Notes under the pieces: model-generated
Database searches by the model: none
What the model saw: only the letters and a program-made list of their open reading frames with translations
What the model was told of the DNA's origin: nothing
Part shown: in pieces, positions 13,160-26,655 of the stretch
Position numbering within the stretch: the first letter of the stretch is position 1
How the letters are laid out: every line of letters starts with the position of its first letter
Source of the DNA: Pratylenchus scribneri
Lineage: Eukaryota; Nematoda; Chromadorea; Rhabditida; Pratylenchidae
Assembly: GCA_030063045.1 (NCBI GenBank)
Contig: JAQSEB010000028.1
Location: 310,001-374,000, forward strand
Direction: 5' to 3'
DNA: 64,000 nt
Made by a program: the position numbers and the translations under genes

Positions 13160-15678
13160 GATTGTGGGGAATAATATTAAAATTCTGAAGAGAAAAAGCG
13201 ATTTAAAACTTTATTTTTTAAACTCATAGAAAATTTCAATTTCAAAACTTTCAAATAAATGTATGGCCTAGAATCTGCATTAAAAATACTATTAGAAAAG
13301 ATTGTGAGGAATGATATTAAAATTCTGAAGAGAAAAAGCGATTTAAAACTTTATTTTTTAAACTCATAGAAAATTTCAATTTCAAAACTTTCAAATAGAT
13401 GTATGGCCTAGAATCTGCATTAAAAATACTATTAGAAAAGATTGTGAGGAATGATATTAAAATTCTGAAGAGAAAAAGCGATTTAAAACTTTATTTTTTA
13501 AACTCATAGAAAATTTCAATTTCAAAACTTTCAAATAGATGTATGGCCTAGAATCTGCGTTAAAAATACTATTAGAAAAGATTGTGGGGAATAATATTAA
13601 AATTCTGAAGAGAAAAAGCGATTTAAAACTTTATTTTTTAAACTCATAGAAAATTTCAATTTCAAAACTTTCAAATAGATGTATGGCCTAGAATCTGCAT
13701 TAAAAATACTATTAGAAAAGATTGTGAGGAATGATATTAAAATTCTGAAGAGAAAAAGCGATTTAAAACTTTATTTTTTAAACTCATAGAAAATTTCAAT
13801 TTCAAAACTTTCAAATAGATGTATGGCCTAGAATCTGCATTAAAAATACTATTAGAAAAGATTGTGAGGAATGATATTAAAATTCTGAAGAGAAAAAGCG
13901 ATTTAAAACTTTATTTTTTAAACTCATAGAAAATTTCAATTTCAAAACTTTCAAATAGATGTATGGCCTAGAATCTGCATTAAAAATACTATTAGAAAAG
14001 ATTGTGAGGAATGATATTAAAATTCAGAAGAGAAAAAGCGATTTAAAACTTTATTTTTTAAACTCATAGAAAATTTCAATTTCATGAATTTCAAATATAT
14101 GTATAGCCTAGAATCTGCATTAAAAATACAATTAGAATAGATTGTGGGGAATGATATTAAAATTCTGACGAGAAATAGCGATTTTAAATTTTATTTTTTA
14201 AACTCATAGAAAATTTCAATTTCATGAATTTCAAATATATGTATAGCCTAGAATCTGCATTAAAAATACTATTAGAAAAGATTGTGAGGAATGATATTAA
14301 AATTCTGAAGAGAAAAAGCGATTTAAAACTTTATTTTTTAAACTCATAGAAAATTTCAATTTCATGAATTTCAAATATATGTATAGCCTAGAATCTGCAT
14401 TAAAAATACAATTAGAATAGATTGTGGGGAATGATATTAAAATTCTGACGAGAAATAGCGATTTTAAATTTTATTTTTTAAACTCATAGAAAATTTCAAT
14501 TTCAAAACTTTCAAATAGATGTATGGCCTAGAATCTGCATTAAAAATACTATTAGAAAAGATTGTGGGGAATAATATTAAAATTCTGAAGAGAAAAAGCG
14601 ATTTAAAACTTTATTTTTTAAACTCATAGAAAATTTCAATTTCAAAACTTTCAAATAGATGTATGGCCTAGAATCTGCATTAAAAATACTATTAGAAAAG
14701 ATTGTGAGGAATGATATTAAAATTCTGAAGAGAAAAAGCGATTTAAAACTTTATTTTTTAAACTCATAGAAAATTTCAATTTCAAAACTTTCAAATAGAT
14801 GTATGGCCTAGAATCTGCATTAAAAATACTATTAGAAAAGATTGTGAGGAATGATATTAAAATTCAGAAGAGAAAAAGCGATTTAAAACTTTATTTTTTA
14901 AACTCATAGAAAATTTCAATTTCAAAACTTTCAAATAGATGTATGGCCTAGAATCTGCATTAAAAATACTATTAGAAAAGATTGTGAGGAATGATATTAA
15001 AATTCTGAAGAGAAAAAGCGATTTAAAATTTTATTTTTTAAACTCATAGAAAATTTCAATTTCAAAACTTTCAAATAGATGTATGGCCTAGAATCTGTAT
15101 TAAAAATACTATTAGAAAGGATTGTGGGGAATAATATTAAAATTCTGAAGAGAAAAAGCGATTTAAAACTTTATTTTTTAAACTCATAGAAAATTTCAAT
15201 TTCAAAACTTTCAAATAGATGTATGGCCTAGAATCTGCATTAAAAATACTATTAGAAAAGATTGTGAGGAATGATATTAAAATTCTGAAGAGAAAAAGCG
15301 ATTTAAAACTTTATTTTTAAACTCATAGAAAATTTCAATTTCAAAACTTTCAAATAGATGTATGGCCTAGAATCTGCATTAAAAATACTATTAGAAAAGA
15401 TTGTGAGGAATGATATTAAAATTCTGAAGAGAAAAAGCGATTTAAAACTTTATTTTTTAAACTCATAGAAAATTTCAATTTCAAAACTTTCAAATAGATG
15501 TATGGCCTAGAATCTGCGTTAAAAATACTATTAGAAAAGATTGTGGGGAATAATATTAAAATTCTGAAGAGAAAAAGCGATTTAAAACTTTATTTTTTAA
15601 ACTCATAGAAAATTTCAATTTCAAAACTTTCAAATAGATGTATGGCCTAGAATCTGCATTAAAAATACTATTAGAAAA
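13160..15678. repeat. 14-monomer duplication marked by private CTGCGT
   Basis: The private change CTGCAT to CTGCGT occurs at 13,555-13,560 and again at 15,514-15,519, 1,959 bp apart (14 units minus one base). The four units around each copy share the order B A A(CGT) B (13,160-13,719 and 15,120-15,678). The intervening units differ, so only the edges of the duplication are still recognisable. Confidence 0.75.
15260..15398. repeat. 139-bp A-type monomer with 1-T deletion
   Basis: The T6 run at positions 55-60 is shortened to T5 (15,314-15,318). This is one of only two indels in domain 1. Confidence 0.9.
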
Positions 15679-17358
15679 GATTGTGAGGAATGATATTAAA
15701 ATTCAGAAGAGAAAAAGCGATTTAAAATTTTATTTTTTAAACTAATAGAAAATTTCAATTTCAAAACTTTCAAATAGATGTATGGCCTAGAATCTGCATT
15801 AAAAATACTATTAGAAAAGATTGTGAGGAATGATATTAAAATTCAGAAGAGAAAAAGCGATTTAAAATTTTATTTTTTAAACTCATAGAAAATTTCAATT
15901 TCAAAACTTTCAAATAGATGTATGGCCTAGAATCTGCATTAAAAATACTATTAGAAAAGATTGTGAGGAATGATATTAAAATTCAGAAGAGAAAAAGCGA
16001 TTTAAAATTTTATTTTTTAAACACATAGAAGATTTCAATTTCAAAACTTTCAAATAGATGTATGGCCTAGAATCTGCATTAAAAATACTATTAGAAAAGA
16101 TTGTGAGGAATGATATTAAAATTCAGAAGAGAAAAAGCGATTTAAAATTTTATTTTTTGAACACATAGAAGATTTCAATTTCAAAACTTTCAAATAGATG
16201 TATGGCCTAGAATCTGCATTAAAAATACTATTAGAAAAGATTGTGAGGAATGATATTAAAATTCAGAAGAGAAAAAGCGATTTAAAATTTTATTTTTTAA
16301 ACTCATAGAAAATTTCAATTTCAAAACTTTCAAATAGATGTATGGCCTAGAATCTGCATTAAAAATACTATTAGAAAAGATTGTGAGGAATGATATTAAA
16401 ATTCAGAAGAGAAAAAGCGATTTAAAATTTTATTTTTTGAACACATAGAAGATTTCAATTTCAAAACTTTCAAATAGATGTATGGCCTAGAATCTGCATT
16501 AAAAATACTATTAGAAAAGATTGTGAGGAATGATATTAAAATTCTGAAGAGAAAAAGCGATTTAAAATTTTATTTTTTAAACACATAGAAGATTTCAATT
16601 TCAAAACTTTCAAATAGATGTATGGCCTAGAATCTGCATTAAAAATACTATTAGAAAAGATTGTGAGGAATGATATTAAAATTCAGAAGAGAAAAAGCGA
16701 TTTAAAATTTTATTTTTTGAACACATAGAAGATTTCAATTTCAAAACTTTCAAATAGATGTATGGCCTAGAATCTGCATTAAAAATACTATTAGAAAAGA
16801 TTGTGAGGAATGATATTAAAATTCAGAAGAGAAAAAGCGATTTAAAATTTTATTTTTTAAACTCATAGAAAATTTCAATTTCAAAACTTTCAAATAGATG
16901 TATGGCCTAGAATCTGCATTAAAAATACTATTAGAAAAGATTGTGAGGAATGATATTAAAATTCAGAAGAGAAAAAGCGATTTAAAATTTTATTTTTTGA
17001 ACACATAGAAGATTTCAATTTCAAAACTTTCAAATAGATGTATGGCCTAGAATCTGCATTAAAAATACTATTAGAAAAGATTGTGAGGAATGATATTAAA
17101 ATTCAGAAGAGAAAAAGCGATTTAAAATTTTATTTTTTGAACACATAGAAGATTTCAATTTCAAAACTTTCAAATAGATGTATGGCCTAGAATCTGCATT
17201 AAAAATACTATTAGAAAAGATTGTGAGGAATGATATTAAAATTCAGAAGAGAAAAAGCGATTTAAAATTTTATTTTTTAAACTCATAGAAAATTTCAATT
17301 TCAAAACTTTCAAATAGATGTATGGCCTAGAATCTGCATTAAAAATACTATTAGAAAA

Positions 17359-19318
17359 GATTGTGAGGAATGATATTAAAATTCAGAAGAGAAAAAGCGA
17401 TTTAAAATTTTATTTTTTGAACACATAGAAGATTTCAATTTCAAAACTTTCAAATAGATGTATGGCCTAGAATCTGCATTAAAAATACTATTAGAAAAGA
17501 TTGTGAGGAATGATATTAAAATTCTGAAGAGAAAAAGCGATTTAAAATTTTATTTTTTAAACACATAGAAAATTTCAATTTCAAAACTTTCAAATAGATG
17601 TATGGCCTAGAATCTGCATTAAAAATACTATTAGAAAAGATTGTGGGGAATAATATTAAAATTCTGAAGAGAAAAAGCGATTTAAAACTTTATTTTTTAA
17701 ACTCATAGAAAATTTCAATTTCAAAACTTTCAAATAGATGTATGGCCTAGAATCTGCATTAAAAATACTATTAGAAAAGATTGTGAGGAATGATATTAAA
17801 ATTCTGAAGAGAAAAAGCGATTTAAAACTTTATTTTTTAAACTCATAGAAAATTTCAATTTCAAAACTTTCAAATAGATGTATGGCCTAGAATCTGCATT
17901 AAAAATACTATTAGAAAAGATTGTGAGGAATGATATTAAAATTCAGAAGAGAAAAAGCGATTTAAAACTTTATTTTTTAAACTCATAGAAAATTTCAATT
18001 TCAAAACTTTCAAATAGATGTATGGCCTAGAATCTGCATTAAAAATACTATTAGAAAAGATTGTGAGGAATGATATTAAAATTCTGAAGAGAAAAAGCGA
18101 TTTAAAACTTTATTTTTTAAACTCATAGAAAATTTCAATTTCAAAACTTTCAAATAGATGTATGGCCTAGAATCTGCATTAAAAATACTATTAGAAAAGA
18201 TTGTGGGGAATAATATTAAAATTCTGAAGAGAAAAAGCGATTTAAAACTTTATTTTTTAAACTCATAGAAAATTTCAATTTCAAAACTTTCAAATAGATG
18301 TATGGCCTAGAATCTGCATTAAAAATACTATTAGAAAAGATTGTGAGGAATGATATTAAAATTCAGAAGAGAAAAAGCGATTTAAAATTTTATTTTTTAA
18401 ACTCATAGAAAATTTCAATTTCAAAACTTTCAAATAGATGTATGGCCTAGAATCTGCATTAAAAATACTATTAGAAAAGATTGTGAGGAATGATATTAAA
18501 ATTCAGAAGAGAAAAAGCGATTTAAAATTTTATTTTTTAAACACATAGAAGATTTCAATTTCAAAACTTTCAAATAGATGTATGGCCTAGAATCTGCATT
18601 AAAAATACTATTAGAAAAGATTGTGAGGAATGATATTAAAATTCAGAAGAGAAAAAGCGATTTAAAATTTTATTTTTTGAACACATAGAAGATTTCAATT
18701 TCAAAACTTTCAAATAGATGTATGGCCTAGAATCTGCATTAAAAATACTATTAGAAAAGATTGTGAGGAATGATATTAAAATTCTGAAGAGAAAAAGCGA
18801 TTTAAAATTTTATTTTTTAAACACATAGAAAATTTCAATTTCAAAACTTTCAAATAGATGTATGGCCTAGAATCTGCATTAAAAATACTATTAGAAAAGA
18901 TTGTGGGGAATAATATTAAAATTCTGAAGAGAAAAAGCGATTTAAAACTTTATTTTTTAAACTCATAGAAAATTTCAATTTCAAAACTTTCAAATAGATG
19001 TATGGCCTAGAATCTGCATTAAAAATACTATTAGAAAAGATTGTGAGGAATGATATTAAAATTCTGAAGAGAAAAAGCGATTTAAAACTTTATTTTTTAA
19101 ACTCATAGAAAATTTCAATTTCAAAACTTTCAAATAGATGTATGGCCTAGAATCTGCATTAAAAATGCTATTAGAAAAGATTGTGAGGAATGATATTAAA
19201 ATTCAGAAGAGAAAAAGCGATTTAAAACTTTATTTTTTAAACTCATAGAAAATTTCAATTTCAAAACTTTCAAATAGATGTATGGCCTAGAATCTGCATT
19301 AAAAATACTATTAGAAAA
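17359..19318. repeat. 5-monomer block repeated at a 9-monomer offset
   Basis: The order G' H' B A E (H' has T27, T50 and A65 but A73) occurs at 17,359-18,058 and again at 18,619-19,318, an offset of 1,260 bp. The following units differ, so this is an older or partly overwritten duplication. Confidence 0.75.
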
Positions 19319-19738
19319 GATTGTGGGGAATAATATTAAAATTCTGAAGAGAAAAAGCGATTTAAAACTTTATTTTTTAAACTCATAGAAAATTTCAATT
19401 TCAAAACTTTCAAATAGATGTATGGCCTAGAATCTGCATTAAAAATACTATTAGAAAAGATTGTGAGGAATGATATTAAAATTCTGAAGAGAAAAAGCGA
19501 TTTAAAACTTTATTTTTTAAACTCATAGAAAATTTCAATTTCAAAACTTTCAAATAGATGTATGGCCTAGAATCTGCATTAAAAATACTATTAGAAAAGA
19601 TTGTGAGGAATGATATTAAAATTCTGAATAGAAAAAGCGATTTAAAACTTTATTTTTTAAACTCATAGAAAATTTCAATTTCAAAACTTTCAAATAGATG
19701 TATGGCCTAGAATCTGCATTAAAAATACTATTAGAAAA

Positions 19739-21978
19739 GATTGTGGGGAATAATATTAAAATTCTGAAGAGAAAAAGCGATTTAAAACTTTATTTTTTAA
19801 ACTCATAGAAAATTTCAATTTCAAAACTTTCAAATAGATGTATGGCCTAGAATCTGCATTAAAAATACTATTAGAAAAGATTGTGAGGAATGATATTAAA
19901 ATTCTGAAGAGAAAAAGCGATTTAAAATTTTATTTTTTGAACACATAGAAGATTTCAATTTCAAAACTTTCAAATAGATGTATGGCCTAGAATCTGCATT
20001 AAAAATACTATTAGAAAAGATTGTGAGGAATGATATTAAAATTCTGAAGAGAAAAAGCGATTTAAAATTTTATTTTTTAAACACATAGAAAATTTCAATT
20101 TCAAAACTTTCAAATAGATGTATGGCCTAGAATCTGCATTAAAAATACTATTAGAAAAGATTGTGGGGAATAATATTAAAATTCTGAAGAGAAAAAGCGA
20201 TTTAAAACTTTATTTTTTAAACTCATAGAAAATTTCAATTTCAAAACTTTCAAATAGATGTATGGCCTAGAATCTGCATTAAAAATACTATTAGAAAAGA
20301 TTGTGAGGAATGATATTAAAATTCTGAAGAGAAAAAGCGATTTAAAACTTTATTTTTTAAACTCATAGAAAATTTCAATTTCAAAACTTTCAAATAGATG
20401 TATGGCCTAGAATCTGCATTAAAAATACTATTAGAAAAGATTGTGAGGAATGATATTAAAATTCAGAAGAGAAAAAGCGATTTAAAATTTTATTTTTTAA
20501 ACACATAGAAGATTTCAATTTCAAAACTTTCAAATAGATGTATGGCCTAGAATCTGCATTAAAAATACTATTAGAAAAGATTGTGAGGAATGATATTAAA
20601 ATTCAGAAGAGAAAAAGCGATTTAAAATTTTATTTTTTAAACACATAGAAGATTTCAATTTCAAAACTTTCAAATAGATGTATGGCCTAGAATCTGCATT
20701 AAAAATACTATTAGAAAAGATTGTGAGGAATGATATTAAAATTCAGAAGAGAAAAAGCGATTTAAAATTTTATTTTTTAAACTCATAGAAAATTTCAATT
20801 TCAAAACTTTCAAATAGATGTATGGCCTAGAATCTGCATTAAAAATACTATTAGAAAAGATTGTGAGGAATGATATTAAAATTCTGAAGAGAAAAAGCGA
20901 TTTAAAACTTTATTTTTTAAACTCATAGAAAATTTCAATTTCAAAACTTTCAAATAGATGTATGGCCTAGAATCTGCATTAAAAATACTATTAGAAAAGA
21001 TTGTGGGGAATAATATTAAAATTCTGAAGAGAAAAAGCGATTTAAAACTTTATTTTTTAAACTCATAGAAAATTTCAATTTCAAAACTTTCAAATAGATG
21101 TATGGCCTAGAATCTGCATTAAAAATACTATTAGAAAAGATTGTGAGGAATGATATTAAAATTCTGAAGAGAAAAAGCGATTTAAAATTTTATTTTTTGA
21201 ACACATAGAAGATTTCAATTTCAAAACTTTCAAATAGATGTATGGCCTAGAATCTGCATTAAAAATACTATTAGAAAAGATTGTGAGGAATGATATTAAA
21301 ATTCTGAAGAGAAAAAGCGATTTAAAATTTTATTTTTTAAACACATAGAAAATTTCAATTTCAAAACTTTCAAATAGATGTATGGCCTAGAATCTGCATT
21401 AAAAATACTATTAGAAAAGATTGTGGGGAATAATATTAAAATTCTGAAGAGAAAAAGCGATTTAAAACTTTATTTTTTAAACTCATAGAAAATTTCAATT
21501 TCAAAACTTTCAAATAGATGTATGGCCTAGAATCTGCATTAAAAATACTATTAGAAAAGATTGTGAGGAATGATATTAAAATTCAGAAGAGAAAAAGCGA
21601 TTTAAAATTTTATTTTTTAAACACATAGAAGATTTCAATTTCAAAACTTTCAAATAGATGTATGGCCTAGAATCTGCATTAAAAATACTATTAGAAAAGA
21701 TTGTGAGGAATGATATTAAAATTCAGAAGAGAAAAAGCGATTTAAAATTTTATTTTTTAAACACATAGAAGATTTCAATTTCAAAACTTTCAAATAGATG
21801 TATGGCCTAGAATCTGCATTAAAAATACTATTAGAAAAGATTGTGAGGAATGATATTAAAATTCAGAAGAGAAAAAGCGATTTAAAATTTTATTTTTTAA
21901 ACTCATAGAAAATTTCAATTTCAAAACTTTCAAATAGATGTATGGCCTAGAATCTGCATTAAAAATACTATTAGAAAA
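19739..21978. repeat. 9/8-monomer imperfect tandem duplication
   Basis: 19,739-20,998 reads B G'' H' B A G G E' A, and 20,999-21,978 reads B G'' H' B G G E'. The second copy lacks one A unit, a whole-monomer loss that keeps the register. This shows that monomer gain and loss occurs in exact unit steps. Confidence 0.8.
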
Positions 21979-22867
21979 GATTGTGAGGAATGATATTAAA
22001 ATTCAGAAGAGAAAAAGCGATTTAAAATTTTATTTTTTAAACTCATAGAAAATTTCAATTTCAAAACTTTCAAATAGATGTATGGCCTAGAATCTGCATT
22101 AAAAATACTATTAGAAAAGATTGTGAGGAATGATATTAAAATTCAGAAGAGAAAAAGCGATTTAAAATTTTATTTTTTAAACACATAGAAGATTTCAATT
22201 TCAAAACTTTCAAATAGATGTATGGCCTAGAATCTGCATTAAAAATACTATTAGAAAAGATTGTGAGGAATGATATTAAAATTCAGAAGAGAAAAAGCGA
22301 TTTAAAATTTTATTTTTTAAACTCATAGAAAATTTCAATTTCAAAACTTTCAAATAGATGTATGGCCTAGAATCTGCATTAAAAATACTATTAGAAAAGA
22401 TTGTGAGGAATGATATTAAAATTCAGAAGAGAAAAAGCGATTTAAAATTTTATTTTTTAAACACATAGAAGATTTCAATTTCAAAACTTTCAAATAGATG
22501 TATGGCCTAGAATCTGCATTAAAAATACTATTAGAAAAGATTGTGAGGAATGATATTAAAATTCTGAAGAGAAATAGCGATTTTAAATTTTATTTTTTAA
22601 ACTCATAGATAATTTCAATTTCAAAACTTTCAAATAGATGTATGGCCTAGAATCTGCATTAAAAATACTATTGGAAAAGATTGTGGGGATTAATATTAAA
22701 ATTCTGAAGAGAAATAGCGATTTTAAACTTTATTTTTTAAACTCATAGAAAATTTCAATTTCAAAACTTTCAAATAGATGTATGGCCTAGAATCTGCATT
22801 AAAAATACTATTAGAAAAGATTGTGAGGAATGATATTAAAATTCTGAAGAGAAATAGCGATTTTAAA

Positions 22868-22877
22868 TTTTTTTTTT
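22868..22877. other. T10 tract from loss of A in J monomer
   Basis: The normal TTTTATTTTTT at monomer positions 50-60 has lost its A, giving ten T and a 139-bp unit (22,819-22,957). The same lesion is inherited in the next 10-monomer copy. Confidence 0.88.
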
Positions 22878-24266
22878 AAACTCATAGAAAATTTCAATTT
22901 CAAAACTTTCAAATAGATATATGGCCTAGAATCTGCATTAAAAATACTATTGGAGAAGATTGTGGGGATTAATATTAAAATTCTGAAGAGAAATAGCGAT
23001 TTTAAACTTTATTTTTTAAACTCATAGAAAATTTCAATTTCAAAACTTTCAAATAGATGTATGGCCTAGAATCTGCATTAAAAATACTATTAGAAAAGAT
23101 TGTGAGGAATGATATTAAAATTCAGAAGAGAAAAAGCGATTTAAAATTTTATTTTTTAAACACATAGAAGATTTCAATTTCAAAACTTTCAAATAGATGT
23201 ATGGCCTAGAATCTGCATTAAAAATACTATTAGAAAAGATTGTGAGGAATGATATTAAAATTCAGAAGAGAAAAAGCGATTTAAAATTTTATTTTTTAAA
23301 CTCATAGAAAATTTCAATTTCAAAACTTTCAAATAGATGTATGGCCTAGAATCTGCATTAAAAATACTATTAGAAAAGATTGTGAGGAATGATATTAAAA
23401 TTCAGAAGAGAAAAAGCGATTTAAAATTTTATTTTTTAAACTCATAGAAAATTTCAATTTCAAAACTTTCAAATAGATGTATGGCCTAGAATCTGCATTA
23501 AAAATACTATTAGAAAAGATTGTGAGGAATGATATTAAAATTCAGAAGAGAAAAAGCGATTTAAAATTTTATTTTTTAAACACATAGAAGATTTCAATTT
23601 CAAAACTTTCAAATAGATGTATGGCCTAGAATCTGCATTAAAAATACTATTAGAAAAGATTGTGAGGAATGATATTAAAATTCAGAAGAGAAAAAGCGAT
23701 TTAAAATTTTATTTTTTAAACTCATAGAAAATTTCAATTTCAAAACTTTCAAATAGATGTATGGCCTAGAATCTGCATTAAAAATACTATTAGAAAAGAT
23801 TGTGAGGAATGATATTAAAATTCAGAAGAGAAAAAGCGATTTAAAATTTTATTTTTTAAACACATAGAAGATTTCAATTTCAAAACTTTCAAATAGATGT
23901 ATGGCCTAGAATCTGCATTAAAAATACTATTAGAAAAGATTGTGAGGAATGATATTAAAATTCTGAAGAGAAATAGCGATTTTAAATTTTATTTTTTAAA
24001 CTCATAGATAATTTCAATTTCAAAACTTTCAAATAGATGTATGGCCTAGAATCTGCATTAAAAATACTATTGGAAAAGATTGTGGGGATTAATATTAAAA
24101 TTCTGAAGAGAAATAGCGATTTTAAACTTTATTTTTTAAACTCATAGAAAATTTCAATTTCAAAACTTTCAAATAGATGTATGGCCTAGAATCTGCATTA
24201 AAAATACTATTAGAAAAGATTGTGAGGAATGATATTAAAATTCTGAAGAGAAATAGCGATTTTAAA

Positions 24267-24276
24267 TTTTTTTTTT
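24267..24276. other. T10 tract from loss of A (second copy of 22,868)
   Basis: This has the same loss of A as at 22,868-22,877, exactly 1,399 bp downstream, in the second copy of the 10-monomer repeat. It is therefore inherited, not independent. Confidence 0.88.
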
Positions 24277-24496
24277 AAACTCATAGAAAATTTCAATTTC
24301 AAAACTTTCAAATAGATATATGGCCTAGAATCTGCATTAAAAATACTATTGGAGAAGATTGTGGGGATTAATATTAAAATTCTGAAGAGAAATAGCGATT
24401 TTAAACTTTATTTTTTAAACTCATAGAAAATTTCAATTTCAAAACTTTCAAATAGATGTATGGCCTAGAATCTGCATTAAAAATACTATTAGAAAA

Positions 24497-25336
24497 GATT
24501 GTGAGGAATGATATTAAAATTCTGAAGAGAAATAGCGATTTTAAATTTTATTTTTTAAACTCATAGATAATTTCAATTTCAAAACATTCAAATAGATGTA
24601 TGGCCTAGAATCTGCATTAAAAATACTATTGGAAAAGATTGTGGGGATTAATATTAAAATTCTGAAGAGAAATAGCGATTTTAAACTTTATTTTTTAAAC
24701 TCAGAGAAAATTTCAATTTCAAAACTTTCAAATAGATGTATGGCCTAGAATCTGCATTAAAAATACTATTGGAAAAGATTGTGGGGATTAATATTAAAAT
24801 TCTGAAGAGAAATAGCGATTTTAAACTTTATTTTTTAAACTCATAGAAAATTTCAATTTCAAAACTTTCAAATAGATGTATGGCCTAGAATCTGCATTAA
24901 AAATACTATTAGAAAAGATTGTGAGGAATGATATTAAAATTCTGAAGAGAAATAGCGATTTTAAATTTTATTTTTTAAACTCATAGATAATTTCAATTTC
25001 AAAATATTCAAATAGATGTATGGCCTAGAATCTGCATTAAAAATACTATTGGAAAAGATTGTGAGGATTAATATTAAAATTCTGAAGAGAAATAGCGATT
25101 TTAAACTTTATTTTTTAAACTCAGAGAAAATTTCAATTTCAAAACTTTTAAATAGATGTATGGCCTAGAATCTGCATTAAAAATACTATTGGAAAAGATT
25201 GTGGGGATTAATATTAAAATTCTGAAGAGAAATAGCGATTTTAAACTTTATTTTTTAAACTCATAGAAAATTTCAATTTCAAAACTTTCAAATAGATGTA
25301 TGGCCTAGAATCTGCATTAAAAATACTATTAGAAAA
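24497..25336. repeat. J-K-K trimer higher-order repeat (420 bp), two copies
   Basis: 24,497-24,916 is J (AACATTC), K (CAGAG), K. 24,917-25,336 is J (AATATTC), K (CAGAG, with TTTTAAATAG), K. The trimer is the local higher-order unit; it recurs at 29,255-30,514, 40,026-40,445, 42,405-42,824 and 43,665-44,084. Confidence 0.82.
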
Positions 25337-26645
25337 GATTGTGAGGAATGATATTAAAATTCTGAAGAGAAATAGCGATTTTAAATTTTATTTTTTAAAC
25401 TCATAGATAATTTCAATTTCAAAACTTTCAAATAGATGTATGGCCTAGAATCTGCATTAAAAATACTATTGGAAAAGATTGTGGGGATTAATATTAAAAT
25501 TCTGAAGAGAAATAGCGATTTTAAACTTCATTTTTTAAACTCATAGATAATTTCAATTTCAAAACTTTCAAATAGATGTATGGCCTATAATCTGTATTAA
25601 AAATACTATTGGAAAAGATTGTGGGGATTAATATTAAAATTCTGAAGAGAAATAGCGATTTTAAACTTTATTTTTTAAACTCATAGAAAATTTCAATTTC
25701 AAAACTTTCAAATAGATGTATGGCCTATAATCTGCATTAAAAATACTATTGGAAAAGATTGTGGGGATTAATATTAAAATTCTGAAGAGAAATAGCGATT
25801 TTAAACTTTATTTTTTAAACTCATAGATAATTTCAATTTCAAAACTTTCAAATAGATGTATGGCCTAGAATCTGCATTAAAAATACTATTGGAAAAGATT
25901 GTGGGGATTAATATTAAAATTCTGAAGAGAAATAGCGATTTTAAACTTTATTTTTTAGACTCATAGATAATTTCAATTTCAAAACTTTCAAATAGATGTA
26001 TGGCCTATAATCTGTATTAAAAATACTATTGGAAAAGATTGTGAGGAATGATATTAAAATTCTGAAGAGAAATAGCGATTTTAAATTTTATTTTTTAAAC
26101 TCATAGATAATTTCAATTTCAAAACTTTCAAATAGATGTATGGCCTAGAATCTGCATTAAAAATACTATTGGAAAAGATTGTGGGGATTAATATTAAAAT
26201 TCTGAAGAGAAATAGCGATTTTAAACTTTATTTTTTAAACTCATAGAAAATTTCAATTTCAAAACTTTCAAATAGATGTATGGCATAGAATCTGCATTAA
26301 AAATACTATTAGAAAAGATTGTGAGGAATGATATTAAAATTCTGAAGAGAAATAGCGATTTTAAATTTTATTTTTTAAACTCATAGATAATTTCAATTTC
26401 AAAACTTTCAAATAGATGTATGGCCTAGAATCTGCATTAAAAATACTATTGGAAAAGATTGTGGGGATTAATATTAAAATTCTGAAGAGAAATAGCGATT
26501 TTAAACTTTATTTTTTAAACTCATAGAAAATTTCAATTTCAAAACTTTCAAATAGATGTATGGCCTAGAATCTGCATTAAAAATACTATTAGAAAAGATT
26601 GTGAGGAATGATATTAAAATTCTGAAGAGAAATAGCGATTTTAAA

Positions 26646-26655
26646 TTTTTTTTTT
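26646..26655. other. T10 tract from loss of A, end of 13-mer copy 1
   Basis: The A at monomer position 54 is lost in the J unit at 26,597-26,735 (139 bp). Confidence 0.87.

Larger units (their letters stand above)
1..15678. repeat. Satellite domain 1: A/B/C/D/E monomers
   Basis: Most units here carry A37, A46 and C50 (GAGAAAAAGC then GATTTAAAAC). The A type is commonest. B units have G8 and A14; some also have T50. C and D occur as a fixed C-D pair. E is A with T27A. Written as monomer types, the first 26 units read A'D'ABCDAACDAAACDAEB'B'AAABAB'A, and much of this order recurs from 3,641. A' and D' are like A and D but keep AAAACT at 85-90. Only two indels occur: -1 near 10,251 and -1 near 15,314. 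Private changes (TTAT at about 11,353, CTGCGT at 13,555 and 15,514) are few, suggesting recent homogenisation. Confidence 0.88.
15679..22538. repeat. Satellite domain 2: E/G monomers mixed with A/B
   Basis: Units with A27 and T50 dominate. About half also carry A65 and G73 (AACACATAGAAG; G type), some with A61G. Blocks of A and B monomers like those of domain 1 are interspersed (for example 17,639-18,338, 18,899-19,878 and 20,859-21,138). All units are exactly 140 bp. A G-like unit appears alone earlier, at 13,020, inside domain 1. Private changes include AAAATGC at about 19,166 and GAATAG at about 19,626. Confidence 0.85.
21699..24496. repeat. Tandem 10-monomer higher-order repeat, two 1,399-bp copies
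   Basis: 21,699-23,097 and 23,098-24,496 both read G E' E' G E' G J K Jd K. Each includes a 139-bp J unit (Jd) with the same lost A in the T tract, the same GATATA change next to it, and the same GGAGAAG before the following K. Shared private mutations make the duplication certain. The repeat straddles the boundary between the E/G and J/K domains, so it was duplicated after the two families came together. Confidence 0.92.
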
